NCBI GenBank assembly: GCA_951804985.1
Contig: OX638132.1
Span: 26,804,440-26,868,439, forward strand
Length of the DNA stretch: 64,000 nt
DNA from: Dryomyza anilis
Lineage: Eukaryota; Arthropoda; Insecta; Diptera; Dryomyzidae
Direction: 5' to 3'
Made by a program: the position numbers and the translations under genes. Of the stretch, positions 45,470-55,619 are shown one piece after another (the stretch's first letter is position 1; every line of letters begins with the position of its first letter). The notes below the pieces were generated by a model. The model worked only from the letters and a program-made list of their open reading frames with translations. It did not search any database and was not told where the DNA came from.

Positions 45470-45562
45470 TATATATTCGACAAGACAGACAGACATGGCT
45501 AAACGGACTGGGGTAGAAGGTAAACGGTAATATACCCTGTGCCTCTAAGTGTGGGGTATGGT
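45470..45562 (+). repeat. Family A 3' remnant
   Basis: AGACAGACAGACATGGCTAA, CGGACTGGGGTAGAAGG and ATATACCCTGTGCCTCTAAG-TGTGGGGTATG correspond to the last part of family A with internal deletions. Confidence 0.65.
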
Positions 45563-45619
45563 CATAATGTTCAAAACTATTAATCACCGATAATATCATC
45601 GTAATGCGTAATTCGTAAT

Positions 45620-45795
45620 TGTGGTAGCGTCCGTGTCTCATTGAAAAATACTCTGTACTTTGAGTTGAAAGGTTCCAGTGGCGAATTCTATAACCTTAAA
45701 CTTCTAATAAAATAGATAATGTTTTTCTATACCGCGTTACCTTTCTGAGTGCAAACATGGCCTATACAAAAACCTTTCACCTCCCCCATTAGAAT
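45620..45795 (+). mobile_element. SINE, strongly degraded copy
   Basis: TGGTAGCGTCCGTGTCTCA stands at the head position, and TTTTTCTATACCGCGTTACC, then GAGTGCAAACATGGC, match the body of the intact SINE (TTTCTATACCGCGCTACC and AGTAAATGGCAAAC). The A and B boxes have decayed. Confidence 0.5.
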
Positions 45796-47149
45796 TCGGA
45801 AAATATATGTTATTCTATGTTTAGCATAATACACATTTAAAAGGTTCAATACAAATCTGCGGATTGACATCTTTTAGATGAAGTTCACCTATAAACCTAG
45901 AAATTTATCAAGTTTTGTGTGCTTCGTCGGTGCCGATATCTTTACGACATCAAATAATCCAAGTTCACGCGCGACAAATCCATAGCAACAGCCAAAAACC
46001 TCATCAACAACAACAGCAGTAAACTCAATAAATATCGAAGATGTGTCGCATTAAATTCTCCGGAAGTCTGCCATTTTAAAGATGTCTGCGTGTCATTGGC
46101 TTGGAGTGGATTTCACGGCCACAATCAACAATCTTTCGAAGACATCAAATAGCAACAATCGAGAGCACAGGCAAAAAAAAAAAGAAATAAACGAAAATAA
46201 AAAAATATATATGTGGTATGAAGTTGAGTAGGGTGCCAGAAAAATACACAATCGACACATTAGCGTAAATATCTGCACATTCGAATTGAGCACCTTCCAT
46301 AAATAAACCGGAACATGTCGAAGTGATTCGAGGCTATGCGCCACAGCACAGCACATCACGAAGGACGAGGACAGCGCGAAAGTATGTGCAAAGGATTAAT
46401 GGGCGGTGCAGGCGTAACTGCGGGGGCTGTATGTAACTACGTGGGCGGACGCATTGATTTTGTAACCAAATTCAATGATGTTACAACTTCTGTGGTCGTT
46501 CGTCCTACTGCCACACAGTATTTTTTTTTTTTAATTTTCCTTTCAAAAGAATTTCGTTAATACATGAAAGTTAAATGCGAAAATGTCTAGTATCACATTT
46601 AAAATGTCGTCGTGCTTCTTTTTGCAAATTTTAAATTTACATAATAAAATATAAATTTTGTTTTCTTTTATATAGAAGCGCCTTATCTTAATGGTGTCTG
46701 TTGTTTCGCAGACTCAAATTAATTATTCCTCTACATCATCATCGTTGCCGTCGTCTTCATTCTAATTTGAATTTCTGGCTCTTTGTCGCATATCTTTGGC
46801 AGAATGTGTACTTAATTTGGAACATCAGAGTGGGATCAGCAAACTCATTACAAAGTGGCACAAATCTGAGAACTCAATAAACAATTTGTGAAATTTAAAT
46901 ACAAAATTTTAAAAGTAATCTGAATTTTTTTTTTATTATTTTATTAATATTAATTTTATAGATTAATATTGTGAGCAATGATTATTTTTCCAATTGCTAT
47001 TTTTCAGCAGCTGTCAAAGTACCAAAGACATTAAACTGTCAAAATATTTTGTAAGATTTGACATTTCATCGAGCATCGTTTGGTGAGGTTTTGGCACAGC
47101 GGCTTCATCAGACCATATTTCTTTTGAAATGAGGAAGAAGTCACTGATC
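45796..47149. other. Higher-GC, apparently single-copy stretch
   Basis: Positions 45890-46560 are GC-richer with CAACAACAACAGCAG runs and resemble unique fly DNA. Frames on both strands (46359-46093 minus, 46336-46560 plus) overlap and show no domain. The rest is AT-rich. It may hold conserved non-coding sequence. Confidence 0.3.
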
Positions 47150-47496
47150 GTCCTCGGTATAGACCCGAGTTCCTGTAGCCAGAGCTTGACAACGTCGATA
47201 TATCCTAGTTGTGGCGCTACATGCACTACAAACAACGCAACAAATTGGACGTCTGTGTCATCTCACGACGAGCGTTTATCAATAGTGACACAGCTCGCTT
47301 ATTTTCTCTGGTCCTATTTCAAGACCTTAGTCTACGCTAGCAAGCCAACCTGACCGAGTTCGATGGCAACATTCGATACGCTATTGCCGGAATAACGTCG
47401 TTCATATTGGACCGATTTATCTAAAATTGATCCGACCGCTTGATCTCCTCCAAGGAAACCGATGCGGCCACTGGCATGAATGTAGCTTCAAAATAA
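47150..47496 (+). pseudogene. Mariner/Tc1-superfamily transposase relic (C-terminal third)
   Basis: Three reading frames in succession match the C-terminal part of mariner-like transposases, which cut and paste DNA using an Asp-Asp-Asp/Glu triad. First comes PELDNVDIS with two stops nearby (about 47165-47205). Then CGATCTTNNAT (about 47210), where the family usually has QDGAT with the second catalytic Asp, is fused by a deletion to TQLAYFLWSYFKTLVYASKP (about 47295-47350), where the family has a D before the FLW; here it is Ala. Last is TEFDGNIRYAIAGITSFILD, two stops and SDRLISSKETDAATG, ending at TAA 47494-47496. Both visible catalytic positions are changed, and there are frameshifts and stops, so it is inactive. 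The match is from memory of family motifs, not a search. Confidence 0.7.
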
Positions 47497-47548
47497 AGTT
47501 AGCGTATTTAAATTTTTTATCCTATCGGTCATATCTGGACACCCTGTA
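47497..47548 (+). mobile_element. Probable 3' terminal region of the mariner-like relic
   Basis: About 50 bases after the stop the sequence reads ATATCTGGACACCCTGTA. Termini ending in CACCCTGTA are common in mariner-type elements. No matching TACAGGGTG was found upstream, so the 5' end is probably lost. Confidence 0.45.
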
Positions 47549-47589
47549 GTAGTATTTCGTACCCAGGCTGCCCAACGGGGTTTTTATTT

Positions 47590-48420
47590 TTTTTTTGATT
47601 TTAACCCATTTTTTAAGATGGCTGTTCATTTTGTTTTTGTTTGTTTCGATTTTGCTTTTATTTTTATTTATGTTTTAGCCTTTTGTGTTTTTACCGTTTT
47701 TTTGTGTTTTTTCTATTCTTTTGGTATTGATTTTTTTTTATTTGTTTGTTTCTGTTTTTGCTTTTGTTTTTTTTTTTTGTTTTTTTTAGAGATTTACTGT
47801 TTTTCTTTTATCTTTTGTTTTTATTTTATTTTTTACATTTGTTTTTTATGTTTTTTTGTCATTTTTGTGTTTTTGTTTTTGAGTTTTCTTGATTTTCTGT
47901 TTTTTTTTTATTTTATACATTTTTTTTAATTCTTTTATTTTTGTGTTTTCACTTTTGTTTTTGTGTGTTTGTTATGTTCTTGTTTGTGTTTTTTTTTTTT
48001 GCTTATGTTTTTTTTTGCTTTTGTTCTTGTGTGTTTGCGTTTATGTTTTTACATTTTTGTTTTTGATTTTGATCTGGTGCTTTTTTAGTTTTTCTGGTTT
48101 TATGATTTTGCATTTGTTTTTTTTTTCTTCATGTTTTTGTGCTTTTGCTTTTGTACTTGTGTGTTTGCGTTTCTGTTTTTACTTTCGTTTTTTTTTTTGT
48201 GTTTTTGATTTTGTTTTCGTATTTTTTTTTTTGTATGTTTCGGTTTTCTTTTTGTGGATTTGATTTTGTTCCTGTGTTTTTGCTTTTGTTATTATCTTTT
48301 TGATTTTGTTGTTGTTTTTGTGTTTTAGCTTTTATGTTTGTACTTTGCTAATGTTTTTGTTTAATGTTTTTGCTTGTGTTTTTTTTTGTATTTGAGTTAT
48401 TTTGTTTCATTTTCTTAGTT
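47590..48420 (+). repeat. TTTTTG-rich strand-asymmetric simple array (~830 bp)
   Basis: Long runs of T separated by G, C, A or GTG continue for more than 800 bases, as at 6850-7600. Reading frames inside (103, 124 and 71 codons) translate to Phe/Cys/Leu/Val strings and are artefacts. The GGTTGTATAGG tail seen after the other two arrays is not obvious here. Confidence 0.85.
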
Positions 48421-48451
48421 ACTCTATTTATTTCGTGTTCCCGTTTTCTTT

Positions 48452-48863
48452 TTAAAGGAGTTCAAACTTTCAAAGGATCTGTATTGTTTTGCCTATGGAA
48501 ATCTCGTAAAAGATCACAAACAAATTCGAATAGTCCTTTTATTCGAATCTTTTTGATTTTTGGATGTGTAACGAACTAATTTTTTCGGATGGGCGATGTA
48601 TTAAATTGTTGCTGGAGAAAAATTCTTATTTTTTTTTATTCCTTAACTAATAAAGCTATAGGGATGAAATTAACTATATTTTTTCAGAAATATTCATAGG
48701 GAATTTAAAAGGATAAAGTTTTAAAAGTACAATATTCACACCACGAAAGATAAAAAATTCTCATAAAATTGCCTATCATTGGACACCAATTACGTCAACA
48801 TAGGGCATTTAAATACATTTTTCGACAATTATTATCCTTTGAAAGTTTGAAGTCCTTTTAAAA
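48452..48863. repeat. Inverted repeat, ~28 bp arms around 350 bp
   Basis: TTTAAAGGAGTTCAAACTTT-CAAAGGAT (about 48452-48479) is mirrored by ATCCTTTGAAAGTTTGAAGT-CCTTTTAAA (about 48833-48861) with few differences. A direct repeat ATGTGTAACGAA lies at about 48564 and 48951. This could be a small foldback or MITE. Boundaries beyond the arms are unclear. Confidence 0.6.
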
Positions 48864-50254
48864 GAAATGGGGATCACGAAATTAAAAACTGTAAATGCAA
48901 TTTAACTCATTTTGGTCCTTAGTTCCAGACATATATCATTTAGTTCATGTGTAACGAAAATTTTCACTTTTTGTCGGACGGTGTAATACATAGAAAAAAT
49001 AAAAAATAGCTTTTTTAAGCTTAAATTTAGCCTAAGTTGCGTTGAAGAGTTTTTAAATTCTGGAAAAAAAAATAATTAAATTTTTTTCTATAAATTACAT
49101 TAAGTAATTAAAAATTTGAAAAAAGTGATTAAAGGTAAATTCAAATTTTTATAAATTTTTAAAATGTGCATAACATTGTGAAAAATTCAAGGTTACCATA
49201 TTTCACTTTTTCCAAATCAACTGCATCATTCATCATGCATCGTCGACGTTCATTATCATCAACAAATCTAACATTCTGCAGACGGCGCATCGAAGTAAAC
49301 GCATCACCGACATTGCATTTCATCGACGCATGTACGTCGGTGCATTACCGTCAAACATTTGCCTAGCCGTCATCGATTTATCACCGACGCTTTATCATCG
49401 ACATATCGCTTAATCTGCTGACGACCAATCGCAAAAGACTTATCACTTTCAATCATCTCCAATGTCGCAGCGTAACATCGTCGACGCAGCATCGCTTTCA
49501 AAGTAACTTCGTAATCGACGCATTATTATCGCTGCATCAACGTCGATGCAGCACATATTCTGCAAAGGACGCAACGCCATCGCTGCATCAACGTCGACAT
49601 ATCATCGGCATTTCGATATCTTCGCATCCACTAGATTTTCATTTATTTTTTTTTTTTACCTCAACATCAAAAACGTTAATGTGTTCCTTTATCAGCACCA
49701 TACATTTCTTTTCATAGAATTTAAATACAATTGAACTCAATTTTTCCACTTTACTTAATCTTAATTTACCATTCAAAAATTTTTTTTCTTTTATTTAACT
49801 CTCATTCAAAAATTATTTTGATTTAAATTTCAAATATCAAAAAAAAAAATATTAATAATTCATTTATTTAAACTTCATAAAAAAGGGAGGGTTAAAACAT
49901 TGAGCAGATAAAATTTTCATTTCTTAACAGGAAAATAGAAAGAAAACACCAGGCGCCTGCTGTCATCAATGCCAAAGTAAGTTTTTCCAAAATACATTTT
50001 ATTGGTTCAACACAATAAATACACTAATAAACAAATGAATAAAAATTAAGTTGAAATTAACACTGTATTTTTTTTAATTTAGTCAGCACAGCGAACAGTA
50101 TCGTGTAGTCTTGAGCTTAGACCTAGAATCATCTTGGTCGTTCAGAGTAGAGAAAGTAGTCCTCATCCGTCTGTGCTTTTGCTGTCTCTTTTTGCATCAT
50201 GATTCGATAAAGCTGAAGCTAAATTAAACTAAACTTTTAATCCTTTAACTATAT
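48864..50254. other. Stretch with a CGA-rich island, otherwise AT-rich
   Basis: Only the island at 49235-49630 stands out. The remainder is AT-rich with no coding or RNA feature. Confidence 0.4.
49235..49630 (+). repeat. CATCGACG-type degenerate repeat island
   Basis: CATCGAC, CATCGTCGAC, ATCGACGCA and CACCGACGC recur every 10-30 bases over 400 bp in otherwise AT-rich DNA. ATCGCTGCATCAACGTCGA occurs twice (about 49529 and 49580). CpG is far more frequent than nearby. A 66-codon frame (49166-49366) spans part of it without a recognisable domain. Confidence 0.6.
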
Positions 50255-50773
50255 CCCAAGTAACCACTCTGTGGCAACTTAAGTGGTAGCCACACAATTG
50301 CCATTAAAGTGTTTGTTCTAAATCATGCGAAAAATACTTATTTGCCACCTAATTGCCAGTCAAAAAGCCCCGGGACGAAGCTTAGTTGCTACAAATTTTG
50401 ATCCATTAATAATGTGTATAATAATATACATTTATATCATTTTAAAGTTAATTAGCTATATATTTAATAAACATGTTCCTATTAGGTTCTTCATTTTATA
50501 CATGCAACATATATGGAACATAATACATTTTTTAATTGCCACGTCATAACAACAAAGTTAGCTCCGCCCATTATCGTATATATTCCATTATCGAAATGTA
50601 TGACTTATATATCACAGCATTGTGACATATTATTGCGTATGTTCCATACATGTTCTTAGCCACCGCTTTGCAACTAAAAATTACTAGTTTGCAACACTGG
50701 TGTTAGAGTTAACTTAAAAGCTACACATTTGTCACAAGAATTTGTGGCAATTGTTGAGCCGTTGTTACTTGGG
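50255..50773. mobile_element. 519 bp non-autonomous element, TIR CCCAAGTAACMAC
   Basis: CCCAAGTAACCAC (50255-50267) is mirrored by GTTGTTACTTGGG (50761-50773) with one mismatch. Flanking bases are AT on the left and AT on the right, compatible with a 2 bp AT target duplication. Inner motifs TGTGGCAACTT, TTGCCACCTAATTGCC and TTTGTGGCAATTGTT recur in both orientations. There is no transposase frame. An AT duplication with a C-rich TIR would fit PIF/Harbinger-related ISL2EU elements, but this is a guess. Confidence 0.7.
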
Positions 50774-50877
50774 ATAGGATCCTTACTTACTAAAGTAGAA
50801 TTATCAATTTTTAATGTATAGTTCTTGTTAGTCTCTATAATAGAGAAGATTCACTAAATTAATAAAGAATAATAAAC

Positions 50878-51060
50878 CGAGTAAGGACAGCTAAATCATA
50901 TGGGTAAGACTTGATATTGGTCAGTCCCGATTATGAAATACCACACTACTATTATGGGATAAATAAATAGTCTCTTATATTTTAATACTATTTATTATGC
51001 CCGCTGAATATTGTTCCCACATAATTGATAAATTCACTATTGTTATATTGGACGCTTTTA
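50878..51060 (+). repeat. Family A, degraded 5' part
   Basis: CCGAGTAAGGACAGCTAAAT-CATATGGGTAAG, TTGGTCAGTCCCGATTATGA and GAAATACCACACTACTATTA follow family A's opening blocks with heavy divergence; CCCGCTGAATATTGTTCCCA matches the CCTCAGAATATTATTC region. Confidence 0.45.
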
Positions 51061-52674
51061 GTCAAATATTTAAATGATTACCGCAAATATAACCGATATT
51101 TTGAAACATCAATTCCGACGCTTTGCTCCACTATTGCACTTGTTGGTCTGGATGACTGAACCATCGACACTCTGTACCAAAAAGAGGTCATCGAACAAAT
51201 TATGCAGTCCAAGCACAACGTTTCGCAATTTAATTTAATTGCTTTTGATGTTGGACGAGAGTTCTTACGGCTATTGCCTCCTCTTTCGTTTTGCCCCATT
51301 TCTTTAGAAAAAAAAATTTGCAAAACAACCAATAAAAAAATCTGACAAAATCAGCAGAAACACTTCAATGCTGCTGCCGCCGCTTCAAGGATATCAACGT
51401 CGTCGTCACTGTCGCCTTCGTCGTCACTGTCGCCACATCAGCGTGCGTCATATGTGCAGCATCGCAGAGTAATATTCGTATTTTCGAATTTATTAAAATT
51501 ACAAAATCTCTTGGCAAATATGCGAGCATTTTAAAAAGCATATCGTATGTAATGCGCAGCAATGGCAGCCGTCTGTTACGCACGCAAAGTGTCCTCACAA
51601 AGGGCGTTCGTTCTGTACCGCACATGTGTTCTGTATGTAGTTTGTACAACTTTGCATGTCAAAATCAATTTCGCACACAGACAATGAACGAGCGTGGCAA
51701 ATGTGGGTGATGGCTGGCGGGTGTTCGGCTGCTCGTGCAAGTGTTCGTGTTCATGTGCGTGCTGCGGTACACCGAACGGCATCCTTATGCGTTGTGGCTT
51801 GCCGCACGCCACATCATTTCAACTGCGAGTATGTGAGAGTGACACAGGTTTGGCGTACGTGTGGCTGTCTGCTAGGAGCACCTTGTCTTGAGCCGCTGCC
51901 ATATTGAAAACGGCAGCTTCTGGCGTTTTTTAACCGCATTCCCGCGACATCCGGCATCCGGCGCAACCTGGCAATTGCAGCCATAAACCGTTGATTTTCT
52001 TTATAATAAAGCGCACATAAAATGAAAAAGATTTCAGGCAATTTCGAGCAAAGCCTCAACCAAATTTATTAAATGCCATACATTCAAGGTCCTTCTGTCC
52101 TTGTGCACCACTTAAAAACTTCACGCACACAATTATGCAGTTGCCTTATAATTCATTCGGCTGCAAATTAAATATTTAACATCACTTTAAAGCAGCCATT
52201 ATGAATTCAGTCGAAGTTCACAAGAGCCGACAACACAGACCTTTCGTCCTTTAAATGGCCTACGGCAAATTAATAAATAAATAAATTTATGGTTTTGCTG
52301 GCGTTTATTGTACACAAGTGTTGGTCACACCGAACCAAGTTACTTTATAAAATTAAATAACAAACCAAATATGAATTTAATGTTGATGGCTAGATGGCTG
52401 ATGGAATTGAGCGCGGTGTAAGAGAGGCAGCACAGCAGTGATGTGCAGTGACAGCGTGACATTGATTTGAGTCTTTGACTGAGCACAGACAAAAGTGAGC
52501 TGTCACTATTTTGTCATGTGAACAAATAAATTACATGCTGTCTATCACTTGTTATCAGTGCATCAAATGAGCATTTCTTATCATTGCGAATTCCTAAAGA
52601 CAATTTATGATTTCGCAGAATTAATTTATATCTGAATGTTTGCATTTTTTTCACAGCACAACATTTATCAAATT
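51061..52674. other. Higher-GC, apparently single-copy region
   Basis: Positions 51360-52500 have high GC for this window and lack its repeat families. An 18 bp unit TCGTCGTCACTGTCGCCT is repeated twice at about 51399-51434. Overlapping frames of 60-94 codons occur on both strands (51649-51365 minus, 51656-51907 plus, 52059-51814 minus), none recognisable. The region may be conserved non-coding or exonic; I cannot assign a gene. Confidence 0.3.
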
Positions 52675-52816
52675 CACACAGAAAAAATGTACTATAGTTG
52701 GATGCCAATTGATTTAATGTTACAGCTATAGTTTAATAGTATTCAATATTTTATAGTATCATTCATATTTAAAATTTAAAAATTTTAAATAATCAAGAGG
52801 CTTATATCATCATACA

Positions 52817-53275
52817 TAGTACACTACGGTGTTACTTATCTGACACTTTTTTCGATTTTTAGTTTTCTCACCCCTAGGATTGTTAATTAGGGATAAACAA
52901 TAAGATATGCACAAAGTATTTGAAGTTGAACAACGGGAACACGTGTCCCAAGTACATTGTAAATTGTACTAGGAGGTGCATTTGTACTAGGAGTCGAAAT
53001 TTAGAATATTTCAAAACAATACTTCGAGTATGCAATCATGTAGAACTGTTTGCGAAAAAAAGTATATGTAATAGGATTTTCCATATTTCGATAATTTTCC
53101 AAGTTATTGATTGTTTTATACAGCAATAGGCACATATAAACCAAAAAAAAATATTTGTTTTGAAATATTCTAAATTTCGACTCCTAGTACAAATGCACCT
53201 TTAATAAACACTCCTAGGGGGTGAGACATGGGTGTTAAAAAATCAGTGACACTCCAATAGTACACTGTGACGTAT
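52817..53275. mobile_element. Foldback element, ~460 bp
   Basis: GGTGCATTTGTACTAGGAGT-CGAAATTTAGAATATTTC (about 52974-53012) is mirrored by GAAATATTCTAAATTTCGAC-TCCTAGTACAAATGCACC (about 53161-53200), an almost perfect 38-base stem. Further out CTCACCCCTAGGA-TTGTTAAT mirrors AATAAACACTCCTAGGGGG-TGAG, and TACACTACGGTGTTAC mirrors GTGACACTCCAATAGTACAC approximately. Outer ends are set from these last blocks. A 69-codon frame in the loop is not recognisable. Confidence 0.7.
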
Positions 53276-53604
53276 GAGTAAAATTTAATAAAATACATTA
53301 AACTATTTAAATATTAATTATTTAGCATTACTTATTATCGAATTTAAATATAATTTGAAAATCAAAAATATCTATGGGTCAGAAATATCAATCTTGCCAC
53401 AATCTCTTCCGATTTTGATGAAATTTTTTGTTTGAAAAACCTGGAGTTTTCCCAAACGTTAAAAAAATTATTTTTATGGAGTCTCCCATAGTTTCTGAAC
53501 TATCTAGTTTTAAAGATCAATTGCCGATTTTTCTCCATACAAAATTGCTTTTGCTTCATTGCTTTAATTTCATATTTTGTAGCAGAGAACCAATTTCATA
53601 TGGA

Positions 53605-54360
53605 GAACGAGTTGGGAAAGTTAGGTGACATGGGTAAGTTCGGTCACATTGGACGAACTTTTATTGTCGGTCGGGTCCGACTATGGAATACCCTACACCT
53701 TTGGTGGAGATATTAATGTGGGATATTTAATTGTATACCTTAATTTTAAAGTTATTAATTATGCTGAACCGCCCCACCCTCAGAAATTTACGTCTTATAT
53801 CTCCATAATTTAAGAAATTATATAAAAGTATTAAAAACTAATAAAACAAATTTAGAAAAATAAAAGTGGGTGGACCACGCCTATATTTAAAATTTTGTAA
53901 GACTTTATAGATTTGATTTTAATAATTAACGGCTAAAATTTCCACTATAAAAAACCGGGAAATAATGCAAAAAAAAATGTGGGCGGATCACGCCCATTTT
54001 GGGACCACATATTTTTAGATGAATTCTAACAATGCATTTTAAATTTTATAAGTATATCTTGAATAGTTTTCGAGGTATTAGTCCTAAAGAGTTATATAAA
54101 AATGAATTGTATGGGAGGTGGGCGTGTCCGTTGACCGATATTCTGACAAAATTTCATCGCATTCTGACAAGTATTTCACAAGTTTCCTCGTATACGGGCA
54201 GTAAGACAGACAGACAGACAGACGGACATAGCTAAACGGACTCGACTAGTGATGCTGATCAAGAATATATATACTTTTCCATACCGGCAACGCCTCCTAA
54301 GGGGCGTTACAATATCGGCACAAACTTAATATACCCTGTACCTCATATGTGTAGTGTATA
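53605..54360 (+). repeat. Family A interspersed repeat, full copy with small deletions
   Basis: It runs from ACGAGTTGGGAAAGTTAGGT to CCTCATATGTGTAGTGTATA with the usual block order. The TGGCTCATTTTCAAACTCAG block after the GTCCGTTGACCGAT segment is missing. It sits in the loop between the two inner arms of the large foldback. Confidence 0.85.
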
Positions 54361-54671
54361 AAAATCGGCAATTGATCTTTAAAACTTGATAGTTCAGAAA
54401 CTATGGGAGTCTCAATCGAAATTATTTTTTTAAACGACGGGGAAGAACTTCAGCGTTTAAAACGAAATTGTTTTTGATTTTTAAAATACATAGTGGGGCG
54501 TATACATAACAGTGATTTGAAAAATATGTTTAACTTTGCTTAGTTAAATGTATTTTATTTCTTCAAATTGTTATTTATATTTGAATGCGTGATCATAAAG
54601 CTTATATAAACCATTAGTTTCACTGAAATATATTAATTACCCTGCAGTGTAAAGGACTAGTTGAATACTAG

Positions 54672-54775
54672 TATTGGTCTAGTTCTCCGTAGACACTCAA
54701 ATAGACCGAATTCAGATAGGCTATTTGAGTATTGGTCTAGTTCTCCGTAGACACTCAAATAGCCCGAATTCGACC
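54672..54775 (+). repeat. 58 bp tandem duplication
   Basis: TATTGGTCTAGTTCTCCGTA-GACACTCAAATAG starts at 54672 and again at 54730 with one difference after CAAATAG. The high identity suggests a recent duplication inside the element. Confidence 0.85.
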
Positions 54776-55039
54776 CAATTTTCATACAATGAACCGTCAT
54801 TTTTTCAATGCTCATGTCCTACGATGTGTCAATTGTCCCCTCTTGCATTACATTTAAGTAGTTTTTTAACTAGTTTCTTTTAACCAGTCTATATACTATT
54901 TTTTTACAGTCAGTCTATAAACTAAATCCTTTAATCCTTCTTTGAACTGGTTACAATTGGAACACTATAGGTGTAAGCTATTCGACGACAATTGACTTAG
55001 TCAAGCGAATCGAGATCTATCGGCTTTGCTGTCTAGATT

Positions 55040-55243
55040 ATGTGGGACGAATGGATAAAAATTGATCCAGTCAAGAAATGTCTTGAAATGAGACTTGATG
55101 GTGGACAGCGTAAGAAGTGCGACTGTCGCGGATTTTTATCAATGCACGGTTGTAACGACCTTTCAATTAGGATATGTGTTAAATTGTATGAGTCCAAGGC
55201 GGAAGCAAATAAAACAAATCAACTAATGGAACCACAAAATTAA
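55040..55243 (+). CDS. Small Cys-containing ORF in the CCCTGCAGTG element
   Basis: The frame has 67 codons from ATG at 55040. It reads as a plausible peptide tail: MWDEWIKIDPVKKCLEM, then a basic KKCDCRGFLSMHGCNDL segment with C-x-C spacing, and a polar end. It could be the remnant C-terminus of an element protein. I do not recognise a domain. It has no upstream coding partner within the element. Confidence 0.2.
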   Translation: MWDEWIKIDPVKKCLEMRLDGGQRKKCDCRGFLSMHGCNDLSIRICVKLYESKAEANKTNQLMEPQN

Positions 55244-55619
55244 AAAGAAAGATGTTTCATACAAAATTAATAAATGAAATATAATTTGTATTTCAAAATT
55301 TATTTTGTTTTGACAATTTTGATAAGTTCCTCTACAAAACAAGTTTTGAACTGGTTTTTCTCTGCATCCATTTTAACTAGTTACCGATCTAGAAACATGG
55401 TTACTAATATAAATACTACATATTTATACTACTAGTTTAGATTTCACTGCAGGGTAGTTACAGAGATATAAATAACTATCTAATATAGTACTTTGCTGTT
55501 TCGATTCGCATAACTTTGTTCATAAAAATCGGAAGAGATCGTGCCAAGATTGATATTTCTGACGTGAAATGACCCATATACTTTTGATTTAAACTCGAAG
55601 TAAACAGTTTATGTAGTCA

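Larger units (their letters stand above)
54640..55454. mobile_element. 815 bp element, TIR CCCTGCAGTG, TA duplication
   Basis: CCCTGCAGTG (54640-54649) is exactly mirrored by CACTGCAGGG (55445-55454), flanked by TA on both sides. Next to the TIRs ACTAGTTGAATACTAGT and TACTACTAGTTTAGAT are loosely inverted. It contains a 58 bp tandem duplication near the left end and a 67-codon plus-strand frame. It inserted in the right arm of the large foldback. The superfamily is not identified. Confidence 0.75.
53362..55590. mobile_element. Large foldback with interrupted right arm and occupied loop
   Basis: TCAGAAATATCAATCTTGCC-ACAATCTCTTCCGATTTT (about 53378-53415) is mirrored at about 55532-55568. TGGAGTCTCCCATAGTTTCTG through GATCAATTGCCGATTTTT (about 53476-53534) is mirrored at about 54361-54415. 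The right arm is therefore split by ~1.1 kb that contains the CCCTGCAGTG element, and the loop is filled by a family A copy that starts about 70 bases beyond the left arm and ends exactly at the right arm. Spacers between the two arm blocks differ in length, so one arm has lost or gained sequence. Confidence 0.65.

Noticed and set aside
47618..48579. Hydrophobic Phe/Leu/Cys frames resembling membrane proteins
   Set aside because: Any T-rich array translates to Phe/Leu/Cys/Val. The same happens at 7022-7705.
55040..55243. Assignment of the Cys-containing ORF to a specific transposase C-terminus
   Set aside because: The KKCDCRG segment vaguely recalls Cys-rich integrase tails, but spacing does not fit well enough to name a family.
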